DNA of 58,360 bases from DATAXV01 sp036272915 (GTDB lineage: Bacteria > Chloroflexota > Dormibacteria > Dormibacterales > Dormibacteraceae), in the NCBI GenBank assembly GCA_036272915.1, contig DATAXV010000036.1:1-58360 (forward strand). The letters are read 5' to 3'. Positions within the stretch are counted from its first letter, which is position 1; each line of letters opens with the position of its first letter. Below, piece after piece: positions 7,912-16,797 of the stretch. A model generated the notes under the pieces. That model was not told the origin of the DNA. It saw nothing but the letters and a program-made list of their open reading frames with translations, and made no database searches. Position numbers and translations under genes: made by a program.

Positions 7912-8475
7912 TCAATCCGGCGCGCGGAGGCCGTCCAGCACGATCCGCAGCATGTGCCGGGCACCGCCGTCCCACCCGTCGTCCTGGTCGCCGCGCCAGA
8001 GGAAGCTGACCAGCAGCAGCACCTCCTCGGCGTCCACGTCCGGGCGCAGGAGCCCGGAGTCCTGGCCCGCGCTCAGCAGCTGCTCGATCGCCTCGACCAC
8101 CGGCCGATAGTGCTCGTCGGAGAGGCTCGCTCTGGTCGCCTCCCGCAGCACCCCGGCGAGCCCGTGCTTCACCCTTCCGAAGGCCGCCAGGCGATCGAAC
8201 CAGAGGCGCATCGCCTCCCCCGGCTCGTGCTCGGCGAGCAGCGCCGACGCCGCGTCGATCAGTTCGCCGACGTCCTGCCGGTAGACGGCGAGCACCAGGG
8301 CCTCGCGCGTGGGGAAATGCCGGTAGAGGGTGCCCTGTCCGACGCCCGCCCTCTTCGCGATGGAGTGCAGGGCCACGTCGCTCGAGCTGGCCAGCGCGTT
8401 GCGAGCCACCTCCAGGATCCGCGTCCGGTTCTGCTCGGCGTCCACCCGTCGCGTCGCCCGCTGCGCATTCGTCAT
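7912..8475 (-). CDS. TetR family transcriptional regulator
   Basis: 187 residues from ATG 8475 (MTNAQRATRRVDAEQNRTRI). The HTH is clear: IAKRAGVGQGTLYRHFPTRE at about residues 36-56, followed by a helical ligand-binding domain with the SBD-like core LRLWFDRLAAF and LREATRASL. It is divergent from the SDR at 8568, and the gap holds two perfect palindromes that are probable operators, so it most likely represses itself and that SDR. Confidence 0.92.
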   Translation of the reverse strand: MTNAQRATRRVDAEQNRTRILEVARNALASSSDVALHSIAKRAGVGQGTLYRHFPTREALVLAVYRQDVGELIDAASALLAEHEPGEAMRLWFDRLAAFGRVKHGLAGVLREATRASLSDEHYRPVVEAIEQLLSAGQDSGLLRPDVDAEEVLLLVSFLWRGDQDDGWDGGARHMLRIVLDGLRAPD

Positions 8476-8496
8476 CCGACTCCTCCCAATGCTAAG

Positions 8497-8541
8497 CGGA
8501 CATATGTCCGGTACGATGGCGATGTTCCGGACAGCTGTCCG
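8497..8541. promoter_or_regulatory. Twin TetR operator palindromes
   Basis: CGGACATATGTCCG (8497-8510) and CGGACAGCTGTCCG (8528-8541) are both perfect 14-bp palindromes sharing CGGACA-NN-TGTCCG. Their centres are 31 bp apart, about three helical turns, so dimers would bind on the same DNA face. They lie between the TetR and SDR starts. Confidence 0.8.
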
Positions 8542-8567
8542 TTTTCTCCACAAAGGGGGAGGTATCC

Positions 8568-9305
8568 ATGTCGGGAATCGAGGGCAAGGTCGTGGTCATC
8601 ACCGGGGCCAGCGGCGGGATCGGCGAGGCCGCCGCCCTGCTCCTCGCCGAGCGTGGCGCCCGGGTCGTCGTCGGCGCCCGGCGCGCCCAGCGCCTGCAGG
8701 ACCTCGTGACCGGGATCGAGGCGATGGGGGGCGACGCCGCCAGCCTGGCCGTGGACGTGACGCGCCGGGCCGACCTCACCGCGCTGGTGGCACTGGCGCG
8801 CGAGCGGTTCGGCCGCCTCGACGTCCTCGTCAGCAGTGCCGGCATCGGGCCGATCTCGCCACTCGACGACCTCCGCGTCGAGGACTGGGACGCGATGATC
8901 GACGTGAACCTGAAGGGCGTCCTGTACGGCATCGCCGCCGCCCTTCCCGTCTTCCGCGAACAGGAGAGCGGCCACTTCGTCAACGTCGTCTCCACGGCGG
9001 GCCTCCGGATCGTGCCCAGCCAGGCCGTGTACGCGGCGACCAAGAACGCGGTGCGCACGCTCTCCGAGGGTCTCCGGCAGGAGGCGGGTGGGAACCTGCG
9101 GGTCACCGTCGTCTCGCCCGGCTTCGTGCGAACCGGCTTCGCCGACTCCATACCGAACGAGCGGGTGCGGGCGGAGCTGATCGCCACCGGGGAGCGGCTG
9201 GCGATCCCGCCGAGGGCCGTCGGCGAGGCGATCGCCTTCGCCATCGGGCAACCGCCCGACGTCGACGTCAACGACATCGTCGTCCGGCCGGCCGCGCAGG
9301 GCTGA
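8568..9305 (+). CDS. SDR family oxidoreductase, TetR-controlled
   Basis: 245 residues with an SDR cofactor motif ITGASGGIGEAA, VDVTRRADL, SSAGIGPIS in place of the common NNAG, catalytic Ser in VVSTAGLR and YAATKNAV. The C-terminus resembles YdfG/serine-dehydrogenase-like SDRs (IAFAIGQPPDVDVNDIVVRP). A GGGGGAGG-type ribosome-binding site is just upstream of ATG. Divergence from a TetR gene across paired operators suggests induction by a small lipophilic or toxic compound, possibly the substrate or a relative of it (inference). Confidence 0.9.
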   Translation: MSGIEGKVVVITGASGGIGEAAALLLAERGARVVVGARRAQRLQDLVTGIEAMGGDAASLAVDVTRRADLTALVALARERFGRLDVLVSSAGIGPISPLDDLRVEDWDAMIDVNLKGVLYGIAAALPVFREQESGHFVNVVSTAGLRIVPSQAVYAATKNAVRTLSEGLRQEAGGNLRVTVVSPGFVRTGFADSIPNERVRAELIATGERLAIPPRAVGEAIAFAIGQPPDVDVNDIVVRPAAQG

Positions 9306-9306
9306 A

Positions 9307-9332
9307 GCCCCGGCGCGCGAGCGGACCGGGGC
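9307..9332. terminator. Hairpin between convergent SDR and acyl-CoA dehydrogenase genes
   Basis: GCCCCGG (9307-9313) and CCGGGGC (9326-9332) form a perfect 7-bp stem with a twelve-base loop right after the SDR stop. No U-tract is visible; it could end transcription from either side. Confidence 0.4.
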
Positions 9333-9354
9333 CAACCGGCCCGCCGCCCTACCG

Positions 9355-10535
9355 TCAGCGGCGGCCGTCGGCCAGCAGCGAGCGGGCGATGACGACGCGC
9401 TGGATCTGGTTGGTGCCCTCGTAGATCTGGGTGATCTTGGCGTCGCGCATCATCCGCTCGACCGGATAGTCCTGCACGTAGCCGTACCCGCCCAGGATCT
9501 GGACCGCGTCGGTGGTCACCTTCATCGCCGTGTCCGAGGCGAAGAGCTTGGCCATCGCCGCGAACTGGGTCAGGTCGGGTGCGCCGGCGTCGACCTTGCC
9601 GGCGGCCAGGTACACCAGCTGGCGCGAGGCCTCCACCTGCGTCGCCATGTCGGCAAGCATGAACTGGATCCCCTGGAAGGTCGCGATCGGCTTGCCGAAC
9701 TGCTCCCGCTCCCGCGCGTAGCCGAGGGCGTAGTCGAGCGCGCCCTGGGCGATGCCGAGGGCCTGGGCGCCGATGCCGGGCCGCGAGCGGTCGAGGACGG
9801 AGAGGGCGAGCTTGAAGCCCTGGCCCTCGGCGCCGAGCCGGTTCTCGGCCGGGACGCGGACCTCGTCGAAGGCGATCTGGGCGGTCGGCGAGCCGCGGAT
9901 GCCGAGCTTGTGCTCGAGCTTGAGGACCTTCCAGGGACTCCGCTCCCGCTCGAGGACGAAGGCGCTGATGCCGCGGTGGCCGGCGTCGGGGTCGGTGACG
10001 GCGAAGACCACCATCTGCGAGGCGACGCTGCCGCCGGTGATGAAGATCTTGCTGCCGTTGAGGATGTACTCGTCGCCGTAGCGCTTGGCCGTGGTCTTCA
10101 TCGCCGCCGCGTCCGATCCGGAGCCGGGCTCGGAGAGCGCGTAGCAGGCGAGCTGCTCGCCCTCGGCCAGCGGCGGGCAGAGCCGCCGCTTCTGCTCGTC
10201 GGTGCCGGCGAGCAGGAGGGGATAGGCGCCGAGCGCCTGGACGGCGAGGATGAGGGCGGAGGTGGCGCAGGCACGCGCGATCTCCTCCACGCCCATGCAG
10301 ATGGTGACGCTGCGGCCGGAGACGCCGCCCAGCTCGGGCGGGAAGGGGATGCCCAGGATGCCGTTCTCGGCGAAGAGCCGCTCGAGGTCCTTGGGGTACT
10401 CGGCGCCGGCGTCGATGTCGGCCGCCCGCGGCGCGACCCGCTCGCGCACGATCTGGCGCAGGGTCTCCCGGATGGCGAGGTCGTCCTCGCTCAGCGCCGC
10501 CTCGGATCCAACCTGTCTGCTCTGTACCTGGGCCA

Positions 10536-10536
<1 letters not shown>
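9355..10536 (-). CDS. Acyl-CoA dehydrogenase
   Basis: 393 residues, normal family length. It has the two family signatures CYALSEPGSGSDAAAMKT and ILGGYGYVQDYPVERMMRD, the N-terminal IRETLRQIVRERVAPRA helix and the C-terminal IYEGTNQIQR with the probable catalytic base Glu. It introduces an alpha,beta double bond in an acyl-CoA using FAD and passes electrons to ETF; short or branched chains are likely from the family. Its ATG overlaps the mutase TGA by one base (TGATG), so the two are translationally coupled and probably act on the same branched-chain substrate route. Confidence 0.94.
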
Positions 10537-12182
<1,646 letters not shown>

Positions 12183-12345
12183 GGGTGCCCCATGACCGAG
12201 TGTAGACGCGCGCGGCGCATGCGGCCGCGCCGACTTCCGCCGTGCGTCAGCCCCCGACCCGCCGGTAGGACGAGCGCCGCCACACGTCGGTTCGGCAGCA
12301 ACCGGCGGAGTGCCGGCGGCCGGCGCCGAGGCGACGATGGGGGCC

Positions 12346-12795
12346 ATGGCGAGGTCCTACTACAGCACCGTGATCGACCGCCCGGCGGCCTCCGTCTGGT
12401 CCACGATCCGCGACTTCGGCGCCTACGCCTGGGCCGGCACCGGGTCGAACGCGACCATCGAGGGCGGCCGTCCCGGCGACGCGGTGGGAGCGGTCCGCCG
12501 CGTCGCGACCCCCGGCGGCACCCTGCGGCAGCGTCTGCTCGCCCACTCCGACCTGGAGCGCTCGTACGCCTACCAGCTGTGCGAGCCGACCCCCTATCCG
12601 GTCCGCTCCTACGTCGGCACCCTGCGCGTGACGCCGGTCGTCGACGGCGGCCGCGCCTTCGTCGAATGGTGGGCGACGTTCGACGCCACCGGCGCCGACA
12701 CCGATCACTGGGTGGCTCACTTCGAGCGGGCCATGGCCGGCTGGCCCGGCTCGCTCCGGGCCGTGTGCGCCGGGGATGCGGCGGCCAAGGGATAG
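12346..12795 (+). CDS. SRPBCC (START-like) family protein
   Basis: About 149 residues from ATG 12346 (12337 is an alternative). The sequence follows the polyketide-cyclase/dehydrase-like SRPBCC pattern: STVIDRPAASVWSTIRDFG at the N-terminus, a beta-rich middle (YAYQLCEPTPYPVRSYVGTL), FVEWWATFD, and a long C-terminal helix. Such proteins form a helix-grip cavity for hydrophobic ligands. The ligand is unknown. It is divergent from the mutase operon across a 163-bp gap. Confidence 0.8.
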   Translation: MARSYYSTVIDRPAASVWSTIRDFGAYAWAGTGSNATIEGGRPGDAVGAVRRVATPGGTLRQRLLAHSDLERSYAYQLCEPTPYPVRSYVGTLRVTPVVDGGRAFVEWWATFDATGADTDHWVAHFERAMAGWPGSLRAVCAGDAAAKG

Positions 12796-12848
12796 CCCGG
12801 ACCGGCGCCGCCGGCGACCGGGTCGATCCGGCAGCGCGTCGGTGCGTC

Positions 12849-12886
12849 TCCCCGCGTCGAGTCCGCCTCCCCGCGTCGAGTCCGCC
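12849..12886. repeat. Two tandem 19-bp copies
   Basis: TCCCCGCGTCGAGTCCGCC occurs twice in perfect tandem (12849-12867, 12868-12886), 150 bp upstream of the PfkB kinase gene in a 243-bp gap that contains no convincing gene. Confidence 0.85.
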
Positions 12887-13038
12887 GTCCACGCGGATAC
12901 CATGTACCGGGTCGGTTTCGCCGCCCCTCGAAGTGGTCGCAGCCGGACAGTACCGACGGAGCGGACGCGGGCCGGCAGGCCGGGCCCTCCGCCACACGCA
13001 GCACCTTCAGGTGGAGGAACAACGGTGCGGACAAGCCC

Positions 13039-14016
13039 ATGGCAGTGATCGCGAGCGGCTCGGTCGCCTTCGACTACATCATGACCTTCGACGGCCGCTT
13101 CGGCGACCACATCATGCCCGACCGCAAGCACATGATCAATCTCAGCTTCCTGGTCGAGCGCTTCGAGAAGCGGCGCGGCGGCGTCGCCGCCAACTACGCC
13201 TACACGCTGGCGCTGCTCGGCTACCCGGGCGCGGTGCTGGCCACGGCCGGCGAGGACGCGGCCGGCTATCGCGACTGGCTCGCGGAGCTGGGCGTCGACG
13301 TCTCCGGCCTGCGACTGCTCGACGGCTGGACCTCGGCCACCGGCTTCAACACCACCGACCTCGACGGCAACCAGATCTGGGGCTACTACGGCGGCGCCAT
13401 GCTGGAGGCGGCGCAGCTCGGCCTCGACGACACCGAGGCCCGGCCGGAGGCGCTCATCGTCGGCCCCAACGCGCCCGCGGCCATGTTCCGGCTGGTCGAC
13501 GAGGCTCGCGAGCGGAACCTGCCCTGGGTCTTCGATCCCGCCCACCAGCTCCCGCACCTCTCCGCCGATGATCTCGAGCGGGGCGCCCGCGGTGCCTGGA
13601 TCCTGATCGGCAACGATTACGAGACCCAGCTCGTCCAGGAGCGGACCGGCCGCGACCTCAAGGGCCTGCTCGAGCTGGCCGAGGTGGTGGTGACGACGAT
13701 GGGCAAGGACGGCTCGCAGATCGACGCCCGCGAGGGCTCGCACCGGATCCCGGCGGCGGCGCCCAGGGAGGTGGTCGACCCGACCGGCGCCGGGGACGCC
13801 TACCGGGCCGGCCTCGTCGCCTCGCGCCTGCTCGGCCTGGGCTGGGAGGAGGCGGGCCGCGTCGCCTCGCTGGCATCGACCTACGTGGTCGAGCAGCGGG
13901 GGACGATCGACCACTCCTACACGCTGCCCGAGTTCGCCGAGCGCTACCGGCAGGCCTTCGGATCGGAGCTGCCCGCGGCCCTCACGGCGGCCCCGTCGGC
14001 GGACGCCAGGGCGTGA
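13039..14016 (+). CDS. PfkB family carbohydrate/nucleoside kinase
   Basis: 325 residues with the PfkB N-terminal glycine pair in RRGGVAANYAYTLALLG and the catalytic C-terminal motif DPTGAGDAYRAG (Asp base in GAGD). The short linker and the FDYIMTFDGRF start resemble adenosine-kinase-like members. It transfers ATP phosphate to a sugar or nucleoside hydroxyl in the cytoplasm; the substrate is not identifiable from sequence alone. Its stop overlaps the next gene's GTG (GTGA). Confidence 0.9.
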   Translation: MAVIASGSVAFDYIMTFDGRFGDHIMPDRKHMINLSFLVERFEKRRGGVAANYAYTLALLGYPGAVLATAGEDAAGYRDWLAELGVDVSGLRLLDGWTSATGFNTTDLDGNQIWGYYGGAMLEAAQLGLDDTEARPEALIVGPNAPAAMFRLVDEARERNLPWVFDPAHQLPHLSADDLERGARGAWILIGNDYETQLVQERTGRDLKGLLELAEVVVTTMGKDGSQIDAREGSHRIPAAAPREVVDPTGAGDAYRAGLVASRLLGLGWEEAGRVASLASTYVVEQRGTIDHSYTLPEFAERYRQAFGSELPAALTAAPSADARA

Positions 14017-14468
14017 CCGGCAAGCCGAGCACGGTGGCGGTCCCGACCGGGGAGGGCGTCTATGGTGGGGGCATCACGCACCCCACCTCGGCGCTCGACC
14101 GGGCCGTCCGCGCGGTCCTGATCGTGATCGCGCTGCCGTTCGGCGCCTTCATGCTGGTCAACGGTCTGGTCGACGTCGCCACCGGGCACTACCTGGTCGG
14201 CGGCACCGGCAGCTGGGGACCGCTGGTCAGCGCCGTCAGCCTCAACCCCCACCAGGTCGGGGGTGTCTTCCTGATGCTCGCCCTGATCTGGCTGGGCGGC
14301 CTGATCGGCCTGGTCATGCGGCAGAGCTGGGGTTTCCCGCTGGCCGTCGCCGGTGGCGTGGTCACCCTCTGGTATCTGCCGGTCGGGACGGCGATCTCCG
14401 TCCTCTACCTTTTGATCCTCGTCTGGCGCCGCCGGGCCCTGACCGTGGACGGGGTCGACGGCGGTTAG
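14013..14468 (+). CDS. Small multi-pass membrane protein
   Basis: 151 residues starting at GTG 14013 inside the kinase stop. Four predicted membrane helices: AVLIVIALPFGAFMLVNGLV, VGGVFLMLALIWLGGLIG, PLAVAGGVVTLWYLPVG and AISVLYLLILVW, ending in a basic tail (RRRAL). I do not recognise a family. Coupling to the PfkB gene may be positional only. Confidence 0.65.
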   Translation: MTGKPSTVAVPTGEGVYGGGITHPTSALDRAVRAVLIVIALPFGAFMLVNGLVDVATGHYLVGGTGSWGPLVSAVSLNPHQVGGVFLMLALIWLGGLIGLVMRQSWGFPLAVAGGVVTLWYLPVGTAISVLYLLILVWRRRALTVDGVDGG

Positions 14469-14515
14469 GGCTTTGTGCACCGCCCTCGTCGTGGTTGGAT
14501 AGTAGGCAGGCCCCG

Positions 14516-15259
14516 ATGAGCGATCCCGCGCCTCCTCAGTACTCACCCGACGGCAACTGGTGGTGGGACGGCTCCGCCTGGTACCGGGCGGATCCCAACG
14601 CGCCCCCGGTGGGCGCCCTTCCCGAGTCCGAGCCGGCGCCACCTGCCGTCGCGCCCGCCGACACCACCCCCCGGCGCAACCTCCTGATGACCCTAGGCGG
14701 GATGGTCGTCGCCGCCGTCGTGGTCGTCGCGGCGCTCGGCTTCGGGGCCGAGGCCGTGGCCAACAACCTGCCCCGTCCGGCGATCCCGACACCGGCGCCC
14801 AGCTCGGCGTCGCCGCCGGTGGTCGCCGTGCCCTACCGCTACATGCCCGGGGTCAAGGTCTCGGACGTCACCCGCCTGCTCGAGCGGCAGGGCTTCAGCT
14901 GCGAGAGCCTGGCCCCGAACCAGTCGCTGGGCCTCCAGGAGCTCCACTGCCAGCGGCAGGACTCGCAGGAGGACCTGATGGTCGACGTCCAGGCCAAGGA
15001 CGCCAACGACGTCCACCTGATCGACGCCACCATCGACAGCAACACCGACGCCGCGCCATCCAGCTCGACGGCGACCTCGCTGTTCGGCCAGCTGGCGGCG
15101 CTGCCCCTGTCCTCGCACGCCAGCGTGGCCTCCCAGGCCAAGGCCTGGGTCTCGTCCAACCTGCAGAGCCAGGCGAGCAAGACCTTCCGCGGGATCATCT
15201 ACAGCATGCTGCCCAACAGCGGCGAGTACGTCCTCAACATGGACGCCGGGGTGCGCTGA
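14516..15259 (+). CDS. Membrane-anchored protein with YSPDGNWWWDG N-terminal module
   Basis: 247 residues from ATG 14516; an upstream TTG at 14495 is in frame but poorer. The N-terminus YSPDGNWWWDGSAWYRAD closely matches that of the 4478 gene. It is followed by a Pro-rich stretch, one membrane helix (about 58-84), a PTPAPSSASPP linker and an extracytoplasmic domain with two cysteines (FSCESL, LHCQRQ). The extracellular domain is not related to the 4478 protein as far as I can see. Function unknown. Confidence 0.75.
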   Translation: MSDPAPPQYSPDGNWWWDGSAWYRADPNAPPVGALPESEPAPPAVAPADTTPRRNLLMTLGGMVVAAVVVVAALGFGAEAVANNLPRPAIPTPAPSSASPPVVAVPYRYMPGVKVSDVTRLLERQGFSCESLAPNQSLGLQELHCQRQDSQEDLMVDVQAKDANDVHLIDATIDSNTDAAPSSSTATSLFGQLAALPLSSHASVASQAKAWVSSNLQSQASKTFRGIIYSMLPNSGEYVLNMDAGVR

Positions 15260-15389
15260 GGCCTCCGGGCCCGACTCGCTCTCGTCGAGGCCCCGGCCTT
15301 CGCGTCCGGCCGGGCCGCTGGATTACCCTGTGCGCGGTGCCGTCGCCGCTGTACGGCGTCGACGTAGGAGCAGTAGGAGAGGAAGTCGA

Positions 15390-16094
15390 GTGGTGCCCGT
15401 CTGGTCGCTGATCGTCGCTCTGTTGGTGGGTCTCGTCGTAGGTCTTCTGGCCGGTCGGTACTGGGGTGCGGGCGGCGTTCTGCCGTCCCGCGGAGGTGCC
15501 CAGACCTCCCCGGTCCAGGCCGCGCCGGTGGAGAGGGCCGCGCCCTTCCAGACCTCGGACGAGCCGATCGAGGAGGAGCTCGCGCCGTCCCCGCGGAGCG
15601 GGCTGGAGGTAAACGAGGGGGAGCCCGCGAGCCCTCAGGCCGAGGTCGAACCGGCCGAGGAAGAGCCCGCGCCCGCCCCTCAGATCGAGGTCGAGCCGGC
15701 GACGGCGCTGACCGAGGAGGAGGAGCCCGGCCCAAGCCAGGAGGAGTCGATCCTGGGCGAGGAGCCCGAACCCGCCGCCACCGAGGAGGCCACGCCCGTG
15801 ATCGAGGAGTCCACTCAGATCGAGGAGGAGCTCGCGGCGGGTACCGCGATTGAGCCGGAGACCCCGGACCTCAACCAGGAGGAGCCGGTGGAGGCGGTCG
15901 AGCCGGAGGCCCCTCCAGAGGAGAAGCACGCCTCCGGCGCGGAGCCGGCCGGGGAGGCGCAGACGCCCAAGATCGATACGAGGATGGACGACGTCCTCAA
16001 CGAGCTCGAGCGACGCTACCGCGGGCGCAAGGTCGAGTCCGACGACGATGACTCGGCCAGCCGGCGCCGGAAGGGTGGCGGACAGGGGTCCTGA
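15390..16094 (+). CDS. Single-pass membrane protein with long Glu/Pro-rich acidic region
   Basis: About 234 residues from GTG 15390 (15393 also GTG); AGGAGAGGA at 15375-15383 supports this region over an upstream ATG-like start. One N-terminal membrane helix (VWSLIVALLVGLVVGLLAG) is followed by about 150 residues dominated by Glu, Pro and Ala with repeated EEEPAP, IEVEPA and IEEEL units, and a C-terminal charged helix (MDDVLNELERRYRGRK) with a DDDD patch. It looks intrinsically disordered. No family recognised. Confidence 0.7.
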   Translation: MVPVWSLIVALLVGLVVGLLAGRYWGAGGVLPSRGGAQTSPVQAAPVERAAPFQTSDEPIEEELAPSPRSGLEVNEGEPASPQAEVEPAEEEPAPAPQIEVEPATALTEEEEPGPSQEESILGEEPEPAATEEATPVIEESTQIEEELAAGTAIEPETPDLNQEEPVEAVEPEAPPEEKHASGAEPAGEAQTPKIDTRMDDVLNELERRYRGRKVESDDDDSASRRRKGGGQGS

Positions 16095-16120
16095 CCTGGC
16101 GTCGGGCGGCGGCCCTCCGA

Positions 16121-16126
16121 TAGGCT
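16121..16126 (+). promoter_or_regulatory. Candidate -10 box of bioY, near-leaderless
   Basis: TAGGCT lies seven bases before the bioY ATG and there is no Shine-Dalgarno sequence between them, which fits a leaderless transcript. A -35 box is not clear. Confidence 0.4.
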
Positions 16127-16133
16127 CGTTGCC

Positions 16134-16754
16134 ATGACATCCAGGGAAACCTCGCGCCCCTCGTCCGTGGCCGCCATGCTTCGCGCGCCTCGCGCCAGCG
16201 TGCTCGCCGACCCGGTCGCGGGAACCTGGGTGGCCAACATCGCCCTCGTCGTCGGCTACGCCGCCTTCGTCGGGCTCGCCGCCCAGATCTCGATCCGCCT
16301 GCCCTTCACCCCGGTGCCGATCACCGGCCAGACCTTCGCCGTCCTCGCCGGCGCCCTCGCCCTGGGCTGGCGGAGGAGCGCGGCGGGGATGATCCTGTAC
16401 CTGGTCGCCGGCGTCGCCGGCCTCCCCTGGTTCGCCCAGGCCCAGGGCGGCCTGAGCGCGACCATGCTCCCCTCGTTCGGGTACATCGTCGGCTACATCG
16501 TCGCCGGCGGCGCCGTCGGCTGGCTGGCCGAGCGCCGCTTCGGTCGCTCCGTCGTCAGCACCGTCGCCGCCCTCGTCGTGGGCAGCGCCATCATCTACGC
16601 CTTCGGCGTCACCTGGCTCGCCCTGGCCATCCACGTCGGGCCCTGGACGGCGCTGGAGGAGGGCATGTTCCCCTTCCTCGCCGGGGATGCGCTGAAGGCC
16701 GCGCTGGCCGCCGGCGTGCTGCCCCTGGCCTGGATCGCGACCCGGCGCCGGTAG
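16134..16754 (+). CDS. bioY: Biotin transporter BioY
   Basis: 206 residues with six predicted membrane helices and the BioY substrate-binding core IRLPFTPVPITGQTFAVLAG, GMILYLVAGVAGLPWFA, and PSFGYIVGYIVAG. BioY is the membrane S-component that binds biotin and works alone or with an ECF energising module. No bioM or bioN genes are adjacent, so it is either a solitary transporter or uses a shared ECF module. The ATG sits seven bases after a candidate -10 box. Confidence 0.93.
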   Translation: MTSRETSRPSSVAAMLRAPRASVLADPVAGTWVANIALVVGYAAFVGLAAQISIRLPFTPVPITGQTFAVLAGALALGWRRSAAGMILYLVAGVAGLPWFAQAQGGLSATMLPSFGYIVGYIVAGGAVGWLAERRFGRSVVSTVAALVVGSAIIYAFGVTWLALAIHVGPWTALEEGMFPFLAGDALKAALAAGVLPLAWIATRRR

Positions 16755-16797
16755 CCCGCCGGCCGGACCGTACCGGCCCGCGCCCAGCCATTAGCAT

